A stretch of 64,000 nucleotides of DNA, taken from NCBI GenBank assembly GCA_964640795.1, contig CAZXIN010000003.1, positions 124,001-188,000 of the forward strand, read 5' to 3'. Position numbers and translations under genes: made by a program. Each line of letters starts with the position of its first letter. Positions within the stretch are counted from its first letter, which is position 1. The stretch comes from M269 sp964640795 (GTDB lineage: Bacteria > Pseudomonadota > Gammaproteobacteria > Enterobacterales > Alteromonadaceae). Below the pieces are notes generated by a model. That model did no database searches and had not been told where the DNA came from. It saw only the letters and a list, made by a program, of their open reading frames with translations. This document shows, piece by piece, positions 54,258-63,291 of this stretch.

Positions 54258-54707
54258 TTGAATCAACTCACTAATCACAGTAAATATGTCCCCAACTTAC
54301 CTAGTTTGTTGGCGGTTTGTGATGCCAATTATGGGCGGCTTTTGAAGTTGCTGCCTGATTGCGACACAGAGGATTTACACTATAAGTTTGATGTTTCGCC
54401 TTCTCTTAGTTATCAAATTAAGATCGTTGAGTGTTGTCGATATACAACCAGTATTGAAATGCGCCAAATTCCAGATAATTCGCCAAGTTATATGCAACCT
54501 AGCATGTTGGTGCGGCTCTACCATGATGCGCGAATGGCAGAGGTATTAAGCTTCCAACATATAGGGCAGATTAAAGCGAGCTATCGCTATCCTAATCACC
54601 AGATGTTGCATCGTAACGAAAAAGAGCAAATGAATATTTTCTTAGCAGAATGGCTATGCTTTTGTCTGGAAAATCATAAAAAGCAAGCACCTATTTCTGC
54701 AGAATAA
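54258..54707 (+). CDS. yqiB: DUF1249 protein, YqiB-like
   Basis: The 149-residue protein belongs to the DUF1249 family (E. coli YqiB). It keeps the start YVPNLPSLLAVCDANYGRLL and the late ARMAEVLSF and YRYPNHQMLHRNEK segments of that family. Its function is unknown. It starts with TTG 9 bases after nudF. Its conserved position before cpdA is the best hint to any role. Confidence 0.92.
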   Translation: MNQLTNHSKYVPNLPSLLAVCDANYGRLLKLLPDCDTEDLHYKFDVSPSLSYQIKIVECCRYTTSIEMRQIPDNSPSYMQPSMLVRLYHDARMAEVLSFQHIGQIKASYRYPNHQMLHRNEKEQMNIFLAEWLCFCLENHKKQAPISAE

Positions 54708-54714
54708 TTAATCC

Positions 54715-55485
54715 GTGAGTTTTCGTATTGTTCAAATAACTGACAGTCATTTATTTGCTGATAAAGGCAAAGTTGTGGGAGACGATGTTCTTGATGAAGG
54801 CATTAATTCCTTTAATACATTGGCTTCTGTTCTCGCTAAAATTCCGCTCTATCAACCCGATTTGGTGCTGATGACAGGTGACTTAAGTGCTGATGAAAGT
54901 GAACAAAGCTATCAGCATTTTTCTCAGCTATGGCGTGATGCAAAGATAGAGTCTTCTTTAATGATGATACCTGGTAATCACGACGATGCGGGATTAATGA
55001 AAGCGTGTTTCCCCAACTGGTTTTGGGAAGATGACGTGGTAGAGGTTGTAGGTTGGCGATTGCATTGCTTGCACAGCCAAGTACCTGGGCAAGGCAGAGG
55101 AAAGGTTAATGACGAACAACTCCATCAGCTGCAAAGAGATATTCGTCAGCATCCACAATTACATCACTTCATTGCCGTTCATCATCATCCCATAGCAATG
55201 AATAGTTGGATGGATCAGTATAACTGGACCAATAATCAGGATTTTGTTGAATTGGTTGAAAAGAACCCGGTAATTAAAGTGGTTGTTCACGGGCATGTTC
55301 ATACAACACGAGACATACCTATTGGGCAAGCGCGATTATTGGCTGCACCCTCTACCTGTTGGCAGTTTAAACATGAGCCTGAGTTTGCGTTTGATATAAA
55401 TCCACCAGCCTTTAGAGTTATCGACTTGAATCAAGACGGTACTTTTGACACATCCATAATCTATACAGAATCACTTAATGATTGA
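54715..55485 (+). CDS. cpdA: 3',5'-cyclic AMP phosphodiesterase CpdA
   Basis: CpdA hydrolyses cAMP and so tunes CRP-dependent transcription. The 256-residue metallophosphoesterase shows all the metal motifs: Asp10 and His12 (TDSHLF), Asp56 (GDLSAD), GNHDD, HHHP and GHVH. It starts with GTG, 7 bases after yqiB. It sits in the nudF-to-parE operon. Confidence 0.95.
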   Translation: MSFRIVQITDSHLFADKGKVVGDDVLDEGINSFNTLASVLAKIPLYQPDLVLMTGDLSADESEQSYQHFSQLWRDAKIESSLMMIPGNHDDAGLMKACFPNWFWEDDVVEVVGWRLHCLHSQVPGQGRGKVNDEQLHQLQRDIRQHPQLHHFIAVHHHPIAMNSWMDQYNWTNNQDFVELVEKNPVIKVVVHGHVHTTRDIPIGQARLLAAPSTCWQFKHEPEFAFDINPPAFRVIDLNQDGTFDTSIIYTESLND

Positions 55486-56068
55486 TCACAACCAATACAC
55501 GATTATTTATTTACACGGATTTCTAAGCTCACCACAATCTGTAAAAGCAATGCAGACGCAATCTTTTTTTGCGGAACAGTACCCTGAAGTCGAATTCGTT
55601 GTGCCATATATCAGTCATTATCCAGACAAGGCTGTCGAGCAGTTAAAGGCCTTGGTGGAACAGTATAATCATACCCAACTGCGTTTTATTGGGAGTTCAA
55701 TGGGGGGCTTTTTTTCTACATATTTGGTGAGTCAGTTTGATGGTAAAGCCGTGCTGATAAACCCAGCAGTCATGCCACATATCTTGTTAAAGGAATACCT
55801 TGGTGAACATGAAAACCCTTATACAAAAGATGTTTTCCTTTTGGAGGACAAACATATAGAAATTTTGAGGGAGTTATATGTCGACCCATTCACTGCGTCA
55901 GATCGATTTTGGGTATTATTGCAAACAGGAGATGAGACGCTGGATTACCGCCAAGCTGAGCAGAGGTATCGGGAGGCTAAAGTGACCGTCGAGCAGGGAG
56001 GGGATCATAGTTTCATTGGATATGAAAAATACTTGAGCGATATTGCTAAATTCCTATTCACAGAATGA
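55478..56068 (+). CDS. yqiA: Esterase YqiA
   Basis: The 196-residue alpha/beta hydrolase is YqiA (UPF0227), a short-chain esterase in E. coli. YLHGFLSSPQS is near the start, the nucleophile elbow is GSSMGG with Ser74, and DHSF has the likely catalytic His. Its start overlaps the end of cpdA by 8 bases, indicating translational coupling. It is followed by parE after 116 bases. Confidence 0.93.
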   Translation: MIDHNQYTIIYLHGFLSSPQSVKAMQTQSFFAEQYPEVEFVVPYISHYPDKAVEQLKALVEQYNHTQLRFIGSSMGGFFSTYLVSQFDGKAVLINPAVMPHILLKEYLGEHENPYTKDVFLLEDKHIEILRELYVDPFTASDRFWVLLQTGDETLDYRQAEQRYREAKVTVEQGGDHSFIGYEKYLSDIAKFLFTE

Positions 56069-56079
56069 ATCATTGGCTC

Positions 56080-56106
56080 AACAGGTAGACGCTAGATTGA
56101 CCTGTT
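56080..56106 (+). promoter_or_regulatory. Inverted repeat between yqiA and parE
   Basis: AACAGGT (56080-56086) and ACCTGTT (56100-56106) form a perfect 7-bp inverted repeat with a 13-base loop, just after yqiA. It is not followed by a strong T-run, so it may be a leader hairpin or an operator for parE rather than a terminator. Confidence 0.35.
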
Positions 56107-56184
56107 GTTAGTATCTAACTTAAGCAGCCTCTATTATCGCAATAATAAAACAGTCACCAAGCCAACGAGATAGTAATCCTGAAT

Positions 56185-58077
56185 ATGTCAGAACAGTCTT
56201 ATAACGCAGAATCGATTGAAGTTCTCAACGGGTTAGAACCTGTTAAACGTCGCCCCGGTATGTACACCGACACGACTCGTCCGAATCACCTTAGCCAAGA
56301 AGTTATCGACAACAGTGTCGACGAAGCGCTCGCTGGACATGCAACAAGTATTCGAGTGATCTTACATGAAGATCAGTCATTGGAAGTCACGGATGATGGC
56401 CGAGGAATGCCAGTAGACATTCACCCGGAAGAAGGCATTAGCGGTGTGGAACTTATCATGTCTAAACTGCATGCCGGTGGTAAGTTCACTAACAACAACT
56501 ATCAATTCTCTGGTGGCTTACATGGTGTCGGTATTTCCGTTGTTAATGCCTTATCTAAGCGTGTTGAAGTTAACATTCGCCGAGATTCAAAGGTTTATCA
56601 AATAGCATTTGAAAACGGCGATAAAGTTGAAGAATTAGCTGTTGTTGATACTTGCGGTAGACGTAATACAGGGACGAGAGTGCACTTTTGGCCAGATGCG
56701 CAGTATTTTGACTCCGCTAAGTTCTCCGTCAGTAAGTTGTTGCATATCTTGCGTGCAAAAGCAGTGCTTTGCCCTGGGTTACGCATTCGATTTGATAATA
56801 AAATCGCGAAAGAGACTAGCGAGTGGCACTATGAAGATGGATTAAGAGATTACTTATACCAATCTGTTAGTGATCATGTCACTTTGCCAGAAGATGAGCC
56901 TTTTGTTGGACAGTTTTCGGCAAATAATGAAGCGGCAGATTGGGCGGTTATTTGGATGCCAGAAGGTGGAGAAGCGGTCACAGAAAGTTATGTTAACCTT
57001 ATACCAACACCACAAGGCGGAACACATGTTAATGGACTAAGGCAAGGCTTACTTGAATCGATGAGAGAGTTTTGCGAATTTAGAAACCTGCTGCCCAGAG
57101 GGGTTAAGCTGACGCCTGAAGATATTTGGGATCGTTGTTCGTTTATTATCTCAACAAAGATGCAAGACCCACAGTTTGCTGGGCAAACGAAAGAAAGGTT
57201 GTCGTCCAGACAAGCGGCTGCGTTTGTTTCTGGTATCGTGAAAGACGCCTTTAGCTTGTGGTTGAATCAGCATACCAGTATCGCAGAAGACTTGGCCAAC
57301 ATGTGCATCAGTAATGCACAGCGTAGACTGAGACAAATCAAGAAGGTCGCCCGTAAGAAGGTGACATCAGGTCCGGCACTACCCGGTAAGTTAACCGACT
57401 GCTCCAGTCAGGATATTAATCATTCGGAACTGTTTTTAGTCGAAGGTGACTCTGCTGGTGGGTCAGCCAAGCAAGCGCGTGATCGTGAAATTCAGGCAAT
57501 TATGCCTCTTCGAGGAAAGATCTTGAATAGTTGGGAGGTCGACTCTAGTGAAGTTTTGGCTTCTCAGGAGATACATGATATCTCTGTTGCACTAGGTATA
57601 GACCCTGATTCAGACGATTTGTCTGATTTACGTTACGGTAAGGTTTGTATTTTAGCGGATGCAGACTCTGACGGATTGCACATTGCTACGTTATTATGTG
57701 CCTTGTTTCTGAAACACTTTAGAACTTTAGTCGAGCGTGGTCACGTGTATGTTGCTATGCCGCCTCTATACCGAATTGACGTTGGTAAAGAGGTTTTCTA
57801 TGCATTAGACGATGGTGAAAAGCAGGGTATTTTAGACAGAATTGAAGCCGAAAAAAAACGCGGGAAAGTCAATGTTCAGCGATTTAAAGGTTTGGGTGAA
57901 ATGAACCCTCTGCAACTACGTGAAACGACCATGGATACCAACACAAGGCGATTGGTGCAGCTGACCATTGACGACAGCGAGCACACACAAGAATTAATGG
58001 ATATGTTGTTGGCGAAAAAGCGCTCAGGCGACCGCAAAGAATGGCTAGAACACAACGGAAATATGGCAACAGTTTAA
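56185..58077 (+). CDS. parE: DNA topoisomerase IV subunit B
   Basis: ParE is the ATPase subunit of topoisomerase IV, which separates daughter chromosomes. The 630-residue protein has the GHKL ATPase domain (NSVDEALAGH, DDGRGMP, GGLHGVG), the transducer with its QTKERLSS, and the TOPRIM domain with EGDSAGGSAK and DADSDGLH. It has the same length as E. coli ParE. The partner parC is not in this window. Confidence 0.98.
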   Translation: MSEQSYNAESIEVLNGLEPVKRRPGMYTDTTRPNHLSQEVIDNSVDEALAGHATSIRVILHEDQSLEVTDDGRGMPVDIHPEEGISGVELIMSKLHAGGKFTNNNYQFSGGLHGVGISVVNALSKRVEVNIRRDSKVYQIAFENGDKVEELAVVDTCGRRNTGTRVHFWPDAQYFDSAKFSVSKLLHILRAKAVLCPGLRIRFDNKIAKETSEWHYEDGLRDYLYQSVSDHVTLPEDEPFVGQFSANNEAADWAVIWMPEGGEAVTESYVNLIPTPQGGTHVNGLRQGLLESMREFCEFRNLLPRGVKLTPEDIWDRCSFIISTKMQDPQFAGQTKERLSSRQAAAFVSGIVKDAFSLWLNQHTSIAEDLANMCISNAQRRLRQIKKVARKKVTSGPALPGKLTDCSSQDINHSELFLVEGDSAGGSAKQARDREIQAIMPLRGKILNSWEVDSSEVLASQEIHDISVALGIDPDSDDLSDLRYGKVCILADADSDGLHIATLLCALFLKHFRTLVERGHVYVAMPPLYRIDVGKEVFYALDDGEKQGILDRIEAEKKRGKVNVQRFKGLGEMNPLQLRETTMDTNTRRLVQLTIDDSEHTQELMDMLLAKKRSGDRKEWLEHNGNMATV

Positions 58078-58113
58078 GCCAACTCCCCCAGATTAGTAAT
58101 GATTAGGATAGAC

Positions 58114-59853
58114 ATGTTTAAAATGAAAAAAGCTGCATTGCGTGCTGTACTATTAGCTTTTTGTGCAGCAGCGTCACCTCTGCAAGCGATAGCAGATGAA
58201 ACTCCCATTATTCGTTATGCGGATAGGTTTGTACCGCAAATAGCTAAGAACGGTATGGTTGCTTCACAAGAAGCAATTGCAACAAAAGTAGGGGTAGATA
58301 TCCTTAAGCAAGGTGGCAATGCCGTTGATGCAGCGGTCGCTGTAGGGTTCGCCTTAGCTGTCACATTCCCTCAAGCCGGTAATATCGGTGGTGGCGGCTT
58401 TATGATGGTGCATTTAGCCAAAGAGAATAAAACGGTAGCGATTGATTATCGTGAAATGGCTCCTGGTGCAGCTCATCGGGATTTATATCTGGATGAAAAT
58501 GGTGATGTTGATCAACGCAGGGCTCGTTTTAGTCACCAGTCGGCGGGTGTTCCTGGATCGGTTGCAGGGTTGATTCATGCGCTTGAAAAGTATGGCACGA
58601 TGCCACTTAAAAAAGTGATAGCGCCTGCTGTAAAGCTAGCCGAAGATGGCTTTGTGTTAGCTTACTCGTTAGAGAGTTCGTTGTTAGCAAGAAAAGAGCG
58701 TTTGGGTAGAAACCCTGCTGCTAAAAAAGCTTTATTTAAAGCGGATGGTAGCCACTACCGATACGGTGAAGTGTTAAAGCAGCCTGATTTGGCAAGAACA
58801 CTTAAAGCAATTCAAAACAAAGGGTTTGATGGCTTCTACAAAGGGCCTGTTGCTGACCTCATTGTCAAAGAAATGAAAGCCAATGACGGTTTGATTACGC
58901 ACAAAGATCTCGAAAACTATAAAGTTGTAGAGCGTGAAGCAATCAAAGGCAACTATAAAGGGTACGAAGTACTCACAATGCCACCACCATCATCAGGTGG
59001 TGTTCATATAGTACAAATGATGAATATGCTGGAAAATGATAATCTGAAAGAGCTTGGACACAATAGTGCTGCAAGCCTACACCTTTTGATTGAAGCAATG
59101 CGTCAAGCCTATGCTGATCGCAGTGAATATCTTGGTGATCCTGATTACTTCGATGTACCTATTAAAGAGCTTATTGATAAGAAGTATGCTCAGAAACTAC
59201 GTGCACAAATCCCAGCTAAACAGGCTAGAAAGTCTGAGGATGTTAAGCCAGCACTGAATGTGACACCTGAAAGTCCTGACACCACACATTTCTCTGTTAT
59301 GGATAACCAAGGTAATGCTGTTAGCAACACTTATACCTTAAACTTTAGTTATGGCAGCCATATCATGGTGTCTGGCGCTGGTTTCTTGTTGAATAATGAA
59401 ATGGATGATTTTTCATCTAAAGTAGGTGTAGCTAATGCTTACGGCTTGTTGGGAGCAGAAGCAAACTCCATCGAAGCCGGGAAAAGACCGTTGTCATCAA
59501 TGACACCAACACTGGTACTGAAAGATGGAGAAGCCTTTATGGCTACTGGTAGCCCTGGCGGAAGCACCATCATTACTGTGGTATTACAGGTATTGATGAA
59601 TGCTCTTGAACATGAAATGAATGTTGCTGCAGCGACTTACGCACCAAGAATTCATCATCAATGGTTTCCAGATCGCATCCTCATAGAGTCAGGTATTAGT
59701 GCTGATACTAAGGCTTTGCTTAAAGGATGGGGACATAACTTGGACGAGAGAAGGCGTACCATCGGTAGCACGCAGTCTATCCAGTTTAAAGATGGATTTT
59801 TCTACGGTGCTTCTGATAGTCGCAGACATGGTGCACTGACTCTAGGTTACTGA
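58114..59853 (+). CDS. ggt: Gamma-glutamyltransferase
   Basis: The enzyme cleaves glutathione and other gamma-glutamyl compounds in the periplasm. It is made as a precursor that cuts itself before a catalytic Thr. The 579-residue protein has a signal peptide (about 1-28, ending AIADE), the large-subunit motif GNIGGGGFM, and autocleavage at Thr390 in DTTHFSV, very near the E. coli position (Thr391). The late GSPGGSTI motif is the oxyanion site. I start at ATG 58114, where an AGGA lies 5 bases upstream; a longer frame has no such site. Confidence 0.96.
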   Translation: MFKMKKAALRAVLLAFCAAASPLQAIADETPIIRYADRFVPQIAKNGMVASQEAIATKVGVDILKQGGNAVDAAVAVGFALAVTFPQAGNIGGGGFMMVHLAKENKTVAIDYREMAPGAAHRDLYLDENGDVDQRRARFSHQSAGVPGSVAGLIHALEKYGTMPLKKVIAPAVKLAEDGFVLAYSLESSLLARKERLGRNPAAKKALFKADGSHYRYGEVLKQPDLARTLKAIQNKGFDGFYKGPVADLIVKEMKANDGLITHKDLENYKVVEREAIKGNYKGYEVLTMPPPSSGGVHIVQMMNMLENDNLKELGHNSAASLHLLIEAMRQAYADRSEYLGDPDYFDVPIKELIDKKYAQKLRAQIPAKQARKSEDVKPALNVTPESPDTTHFSVMDNQGNAVSNTYTLNFSYGSHIMVSGAGFLLNNEMDDFSSKVGVANAYGLLGAEANSIEAGKRPLSSMTPTLVLKDGEAFMATGSPGGSTIITVVLQVLMNALEHEMNVAAATYAPRIHHQWFPDRILIESGISADTKALLKGWGHNLDERRRTIGSTQSIQFKDGFFYGASDSRRHGALTLGY

Positions 59854-59965
59854 GCCGCAGGTGGAGTGCGTCATAATAGCGTACTCCATACTGTATTCGC
59901 AGGATGAGCTAAGAGGCTCGCCCCTCTCACTTTTAATGACCAATATATTTTTCTGGATTGATTAG

Positions 59966-61258
59966 ATGGCTAGTAAGCGCTTTGTAAAGTGGTTTTATCT
60001 GACGCTTTCGGCCTTTTTGGTTTTTCTCCTGATTATCGTGCTGGCATTGTGGATGATGTTGCAGGATAAACCACTTGTTTCAGCAACTAGCCATGAACAG
60101 CTTAAGCAAGCTGACTCTTTAGCCCCGCTGAGAACGCAGTTAATTTACGCCTATAGGTTACGTGAGAGTCATCAGCAATTAAAAATTGCGGATTATCAAG
60201 TGAACAGCGTATTTGGTACATTTCAACGCGCTAACAAGCGCTTTAGAGGCCAGGCGCTGATAAGAAAAACTGATGCAGAGATTGCGTTGAGCTATCAGCT
60301 GCCTGAACGCTTTGGTCATTGGTTTTTAAATATTCAAGTATTGTTGAACGAAGGCACGGGTATCAATATTCAGCAATTTAGTATTGGTAGCCTCTCGTTG
60401 CCCGGGAATTATATGCTGAGGTTAGTAGCTTGGGTGTTTGATTCCTACACTGATGAGCGAATAGCGGCGGACAGTTTAAAGAGTGTGACAAAAATTGACT
60501 TTCATCGGAGTAATGTGGTCGTCACGCTGAAACCATTTGGCAACTTGATTCGCCGTTTAAAGATATTAGGTGCTCAGAACGATAACTCAAACAAAGAGTT
60601 AGCAGCGCGTGTATCCTACTATCTAACTTTTCTGAGTAGCAATAAGCTTCCAGCAATACAAGAGCGCCTGTCCAGCACTGCTTATCTAAGCCTGTTGTTT
60701 AAAGAAGTATCTAAACAATCTGTTGATAAGTTACCCGAAAAGGAAAATGAAGCGGCCATCCTCGCTTTAGCTATTTTTGACGGCAGTCCTGCATTTGGAA
60801 AGTTTGTAGGTGATGTTCAACCTAAAGCTGGTCAAAAGGCTAAGCCTAACAATCCTATGACGCTAAGCCGCAGGCGAGACCTACACTTACACTTTATTTT
60901 TTCTGCTGCTTTAGAAATTTTATCTAATAATGGGCTTACGTTTGCGATTGGCGAGTTAAAAGAGTTAGTCGATAGCGGAGCTAACGGCAGTGGCTTTAGT
61001 TTTATCGACCTTACGGCTGATATGGCTGGAGCAAAGCTAACTAGAGTGTTATTGGACTCAAAATCAGCTAAGTCTATGCAAGAAAAGCTAGCAATGGTCA
61101 CTGACGAAAGTGAATTTTTCCCCTCTCTATCAGGATTGACTGAGGGCCTGACTAAAAAGGAATTTGCAGCCCAATATGAACATGTAGAAAGTGAAGCCTA
61201 TAAAACTTTGCTTAACGATATTCGCTCTAGAATAGACGCGCTTCCTATTTATCATTAA
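59966..61258 (+). CDS. Uncharacterised membrane-anchored protein
   Basis: The 430-residue protein has one N-terminal hydrophobic helix (about 8-31) after a basic start, so it is probably anchored in the inner membrane facing the periplasm. The rest is a mixed alpha/beta region with no recognised domain. No catalytic motif is visible. The gene lies 112 bases after ggt on the same strand and may be co-expressed with it, but any link in function is unknown. Confidence 0.7.
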   Translation: MASKRFVKWFYLTLSAFLVFLLIIVLALWMMLQDKPLVSATSHEQLKQADSLAPLRTQLIYAYRLRESHQQLKIADYQVNSVFGTFQRANKRFRGQALIRKTDAEIALSYQLPERFGHWFLNIQVLLNEGTGINIQQFSIGSLSLPGNYMLRLVAWVFDSYTDERIAADSLKSVTKIDFHRSNVVVTLKPFGNLIRRLKILGAQNDNSNKELAARVSYYLTFLSSNKLPAIQERLSSTAYLSLLFKEVSKQSVDKLPEKENEAAILALAIFDGSPAFGKFVGDVQPKAGQKAKPNNPMTLSRRRDLHLHFIFSAALEILSNNGLTFAIGELKELVDSGANGSGFSFIDLTADMAGAKLTRVLLDSKSAKSMQEKLAMVTDESEFFPSLSGLTEGLTKKEFAAQYEHVESEAYKTLLNDIRSRIDALPIYH

Positions 61259-61282
61259 GCGCCGATCTTCTATCGGCGCTTA
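61256..61282. terminator. Hairpin between convergent genes, overlapping a stop codon
   Basis: TAAGCGCCGAT (61256-61266) and ATCGGCGCTTA (61272-61282) form a perfect 11-bp stem around a five-base loop. The stop codon of the 430-residue gene is the first triplet of the stem. No long T-run follows on either strand. It probably ends transcription of both convergent genes or protects the 3' ends. Confidence 0.6.
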
Positions 61283-61290
61283 ATAACACG

Positions 61291-63051
61291 CTATTTTCCT
61301 GAACCAGAGCTCATGTAGTCAGACAGTTGATCAACATGTACTTTGGTCTCTACAATCAGTGAGCTAATTTCTTTAGCTGATTCCGTGGTGCTTTGTGCCA
61401 AATTACGTACTTCTTCGGCCACCACAGCAAATCCTCGACCGGCTTCACCAGCGCGTGCCGATTCAATAGCTGCATTCAGGGCAAGTAAGTTAGTCTGATC
61501 AGAAATGCCGTTGATTGTTTGAATGATGCTACTAATACGCTCCAAAACAGATGACATGGCACCATGTGTTTGAGAAATAACCTGATTTCGTTCAGATACA
61601 TCAGAACCGTACATAAGTATTTTATTAAGCTTACCATCAGCATCTGATACCGGGGCTAAGGTAACGGCAAGATGTGCGTTCTCTTCTCCGCTAGCTCTAG
61701 GGACACTAATCTCTGTTGTAACAAACTCACTGTTCATGAGGCTGTCCCAGATAGTGCTCTCTACATAGTTCTTCAAGCTATCAAACTGTGATTTCATTTG
61801 ATTAAAATCAGCAAACTTGGTCGTGCTTAAACTTTGTGGGTTAGCTAAAACCAGCTCACCTCTGCTTGACCATTCCATAACAATGTTAGTGCGACTAATG
61901 GCATCTAACCTAACGTCATTTTCAATGGCTTCTCGCTTAGTCGCGTCTATGTTGGCTTGAATGGATATGAAGTGAGTCAATTCTCCACTGCTGCTGAAAA
62001 CAGGGTTGATAGCTAGGGAAATCCAATAGGGATTGCCACTGATATCATAGTTAAGGATTTCATCATAAAAGGGCTTTTTGTTCGCAAGGTTCTCTTTAAT
62101 TCTTTTTCTCGTTTCAGGGTCAGTATGTTCCCCTTGTAAGACTTGACCTGGTTTTTTCCCTATCACTTCTCGGGAAGCATAGCCTGTTAAACGCTCAAAA
62201 CCTGGGTTGGTATATTCGATAAGGCCATTGGCGTCAGTAATGATAACGGAGTTGTCTGTTTCATTTGCAACCAAAGACAGTGTCGTGAATTCTTCTCGTT
62301 GGAGCTTCTCTTCAGTAATATCTTTGACAAAAGCCGTATAAAGTATTTTGTTTTCTAACCTGACTTTGGATAAAGATAGATTTGCCCATATATTGCGGCC
62401 GTCAAGTGTTTCAACTTGCACATCGCGTGATGTACCAACTATTTTATCGACACCCGATGTTCGGTTGCTATTGACTAAATTGTCGTGGTTGGACTGTATA
62501 ACTTGAGGAACAAGCATTTTGACATTTTTACCCATGACATCGTCACGGTTACAACCCCAAAGCTTTTCAGCTGCCTTATTAAAGAAAACAACATTGTTGT
62601 TTTCGTCGATAGTGACCACTGCGTCAATGCACTGCTCAAGTGTTTGGTCGATAATAAGTTTAGATTCTTTTTCTTTCGTGATGTCTTTGACAAACGCGGT
62701 GTACAGGTAATTGCCATCTTGCTTAACTTTAGTCAGCGATAGGTTACACCAGATAATAGAGCCACTCTTAGTCTCCAATTGCACATCTCTAGACGTACCG
62801 ATAATTTTGTTTTGCCCGGTTCGCCTATTTGAGTTTACATATTCGTCGTGGTTACTTTGGATCATTTTAGGCACGAGCATCTTAACATTTCTGCCGATGA
62901 CTTCATGATGAGCATAACCCCAAAGCTTTTCTGCAGCTTTGTTGTAGAAAATCACATTGTTGTTGTGGTCTATAGTGACAACAGCATCCAGTGCTTGATC
63001 GAGTACGTTTTGAAGGTAGTTTGAGTTGTTCTTTGAAAAAAAGCCTAACAT
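61291..63051 (-). CDS. Soluble multi-PAS chemoreceptor-like protein
   Basis: The 586-residue protein has no membrane helix. It contains four PAS-like domains (about 16-125, 137-246, 257-372 and 382-488) and then a short methyl-accepting signalling helix pair (about 495-580) with the conserved hairpin tip DQTNLLALNAAIESARAGEAGRG split over 518-540. PAS1 and PAS2 are strikingly similar, with an offset of 121 residues. Soluble PAS-MCP proteins such as BdlA of Pseudomonas control biofilm dispersal or energy taxis, so a cytoplasmic sensor of redox or a small molecule is likely. No other chemotaxis gene is adjacent. Confidence 0.88.
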   Translation of the reverse strand: MLGFFSKNNSNYLQNVLDQALDAVVTIDHNNNVIFYNKAAEKLWGYAHHEVIGRNVKMLVPKMIQSNHDEYVNSNRRTGQNKIIGTSRDVQLETKSGSIIWCNLSLTKVKQDGNYLYTAFVKDITKEKESKLIIDQTLEQCIDAVVTIDENNNVVFFNKAAEKLWGCNRDDVMGKNVKMLVPQVIQSNHDNLVNSNRTSGVDKIVGTSRDVQVETLDGRNIWANLSLSKVRLENKILYTAFVKDITEEKLQREEFTTLSLVANETDNSVIITDANGLIEYTNPGFERLTGYASREVIGKKPGQVLQGEHTDPETRKRIKENLANKKPFYDEILNYDISGNPYWISLAINPVFSSSGELTHFISIQANIDATKREAIENDVRLDAISRTNIVMEWSSRGELVLANPQSLSTTKFADFNQMKSQFDSLKNYVESTIWDSLMNSEFVTTEISVPRASGEENAHLAVTLAPVSDADGKLNKILMYGSDVSERNQVISQTHGAMSSVLERISSIIQTINGISDQTNLLALNAAIESARAGEAGRGFAVVAEEVRNLAQSTTESAKEISSLIVETKVHVDQLSDYMSSGSGK

Positions 63052-63291
63052 AAGTTCTTAAACCTTATTATTGCCGCTAATTCGTGACCTAATTACCTGT
63101 ATCGACTACAGATTTGTTTTTTATAGTAATTTAAATCAAGAATTAACGTTTTTTGCTTGACCATGTAAAAACAAAAAAGCGATATTTGAGTCTAATCTTT
63201 CATTTAACGTCTGCCTATTAACCATTAGGCTAATAAAAGGGCAGAAAGAGTCAAAATCTAGGCAATTATTTAATTTTATCTCGGAGAATCT

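Noticed and set aside
59860..59905. Possible terminator hairpin after ggt (GGAGTGCG with CGTACTCC)
   Set aside because: The stem includes a G-T wobble and no T-run follows, so the signal is too weak to call.
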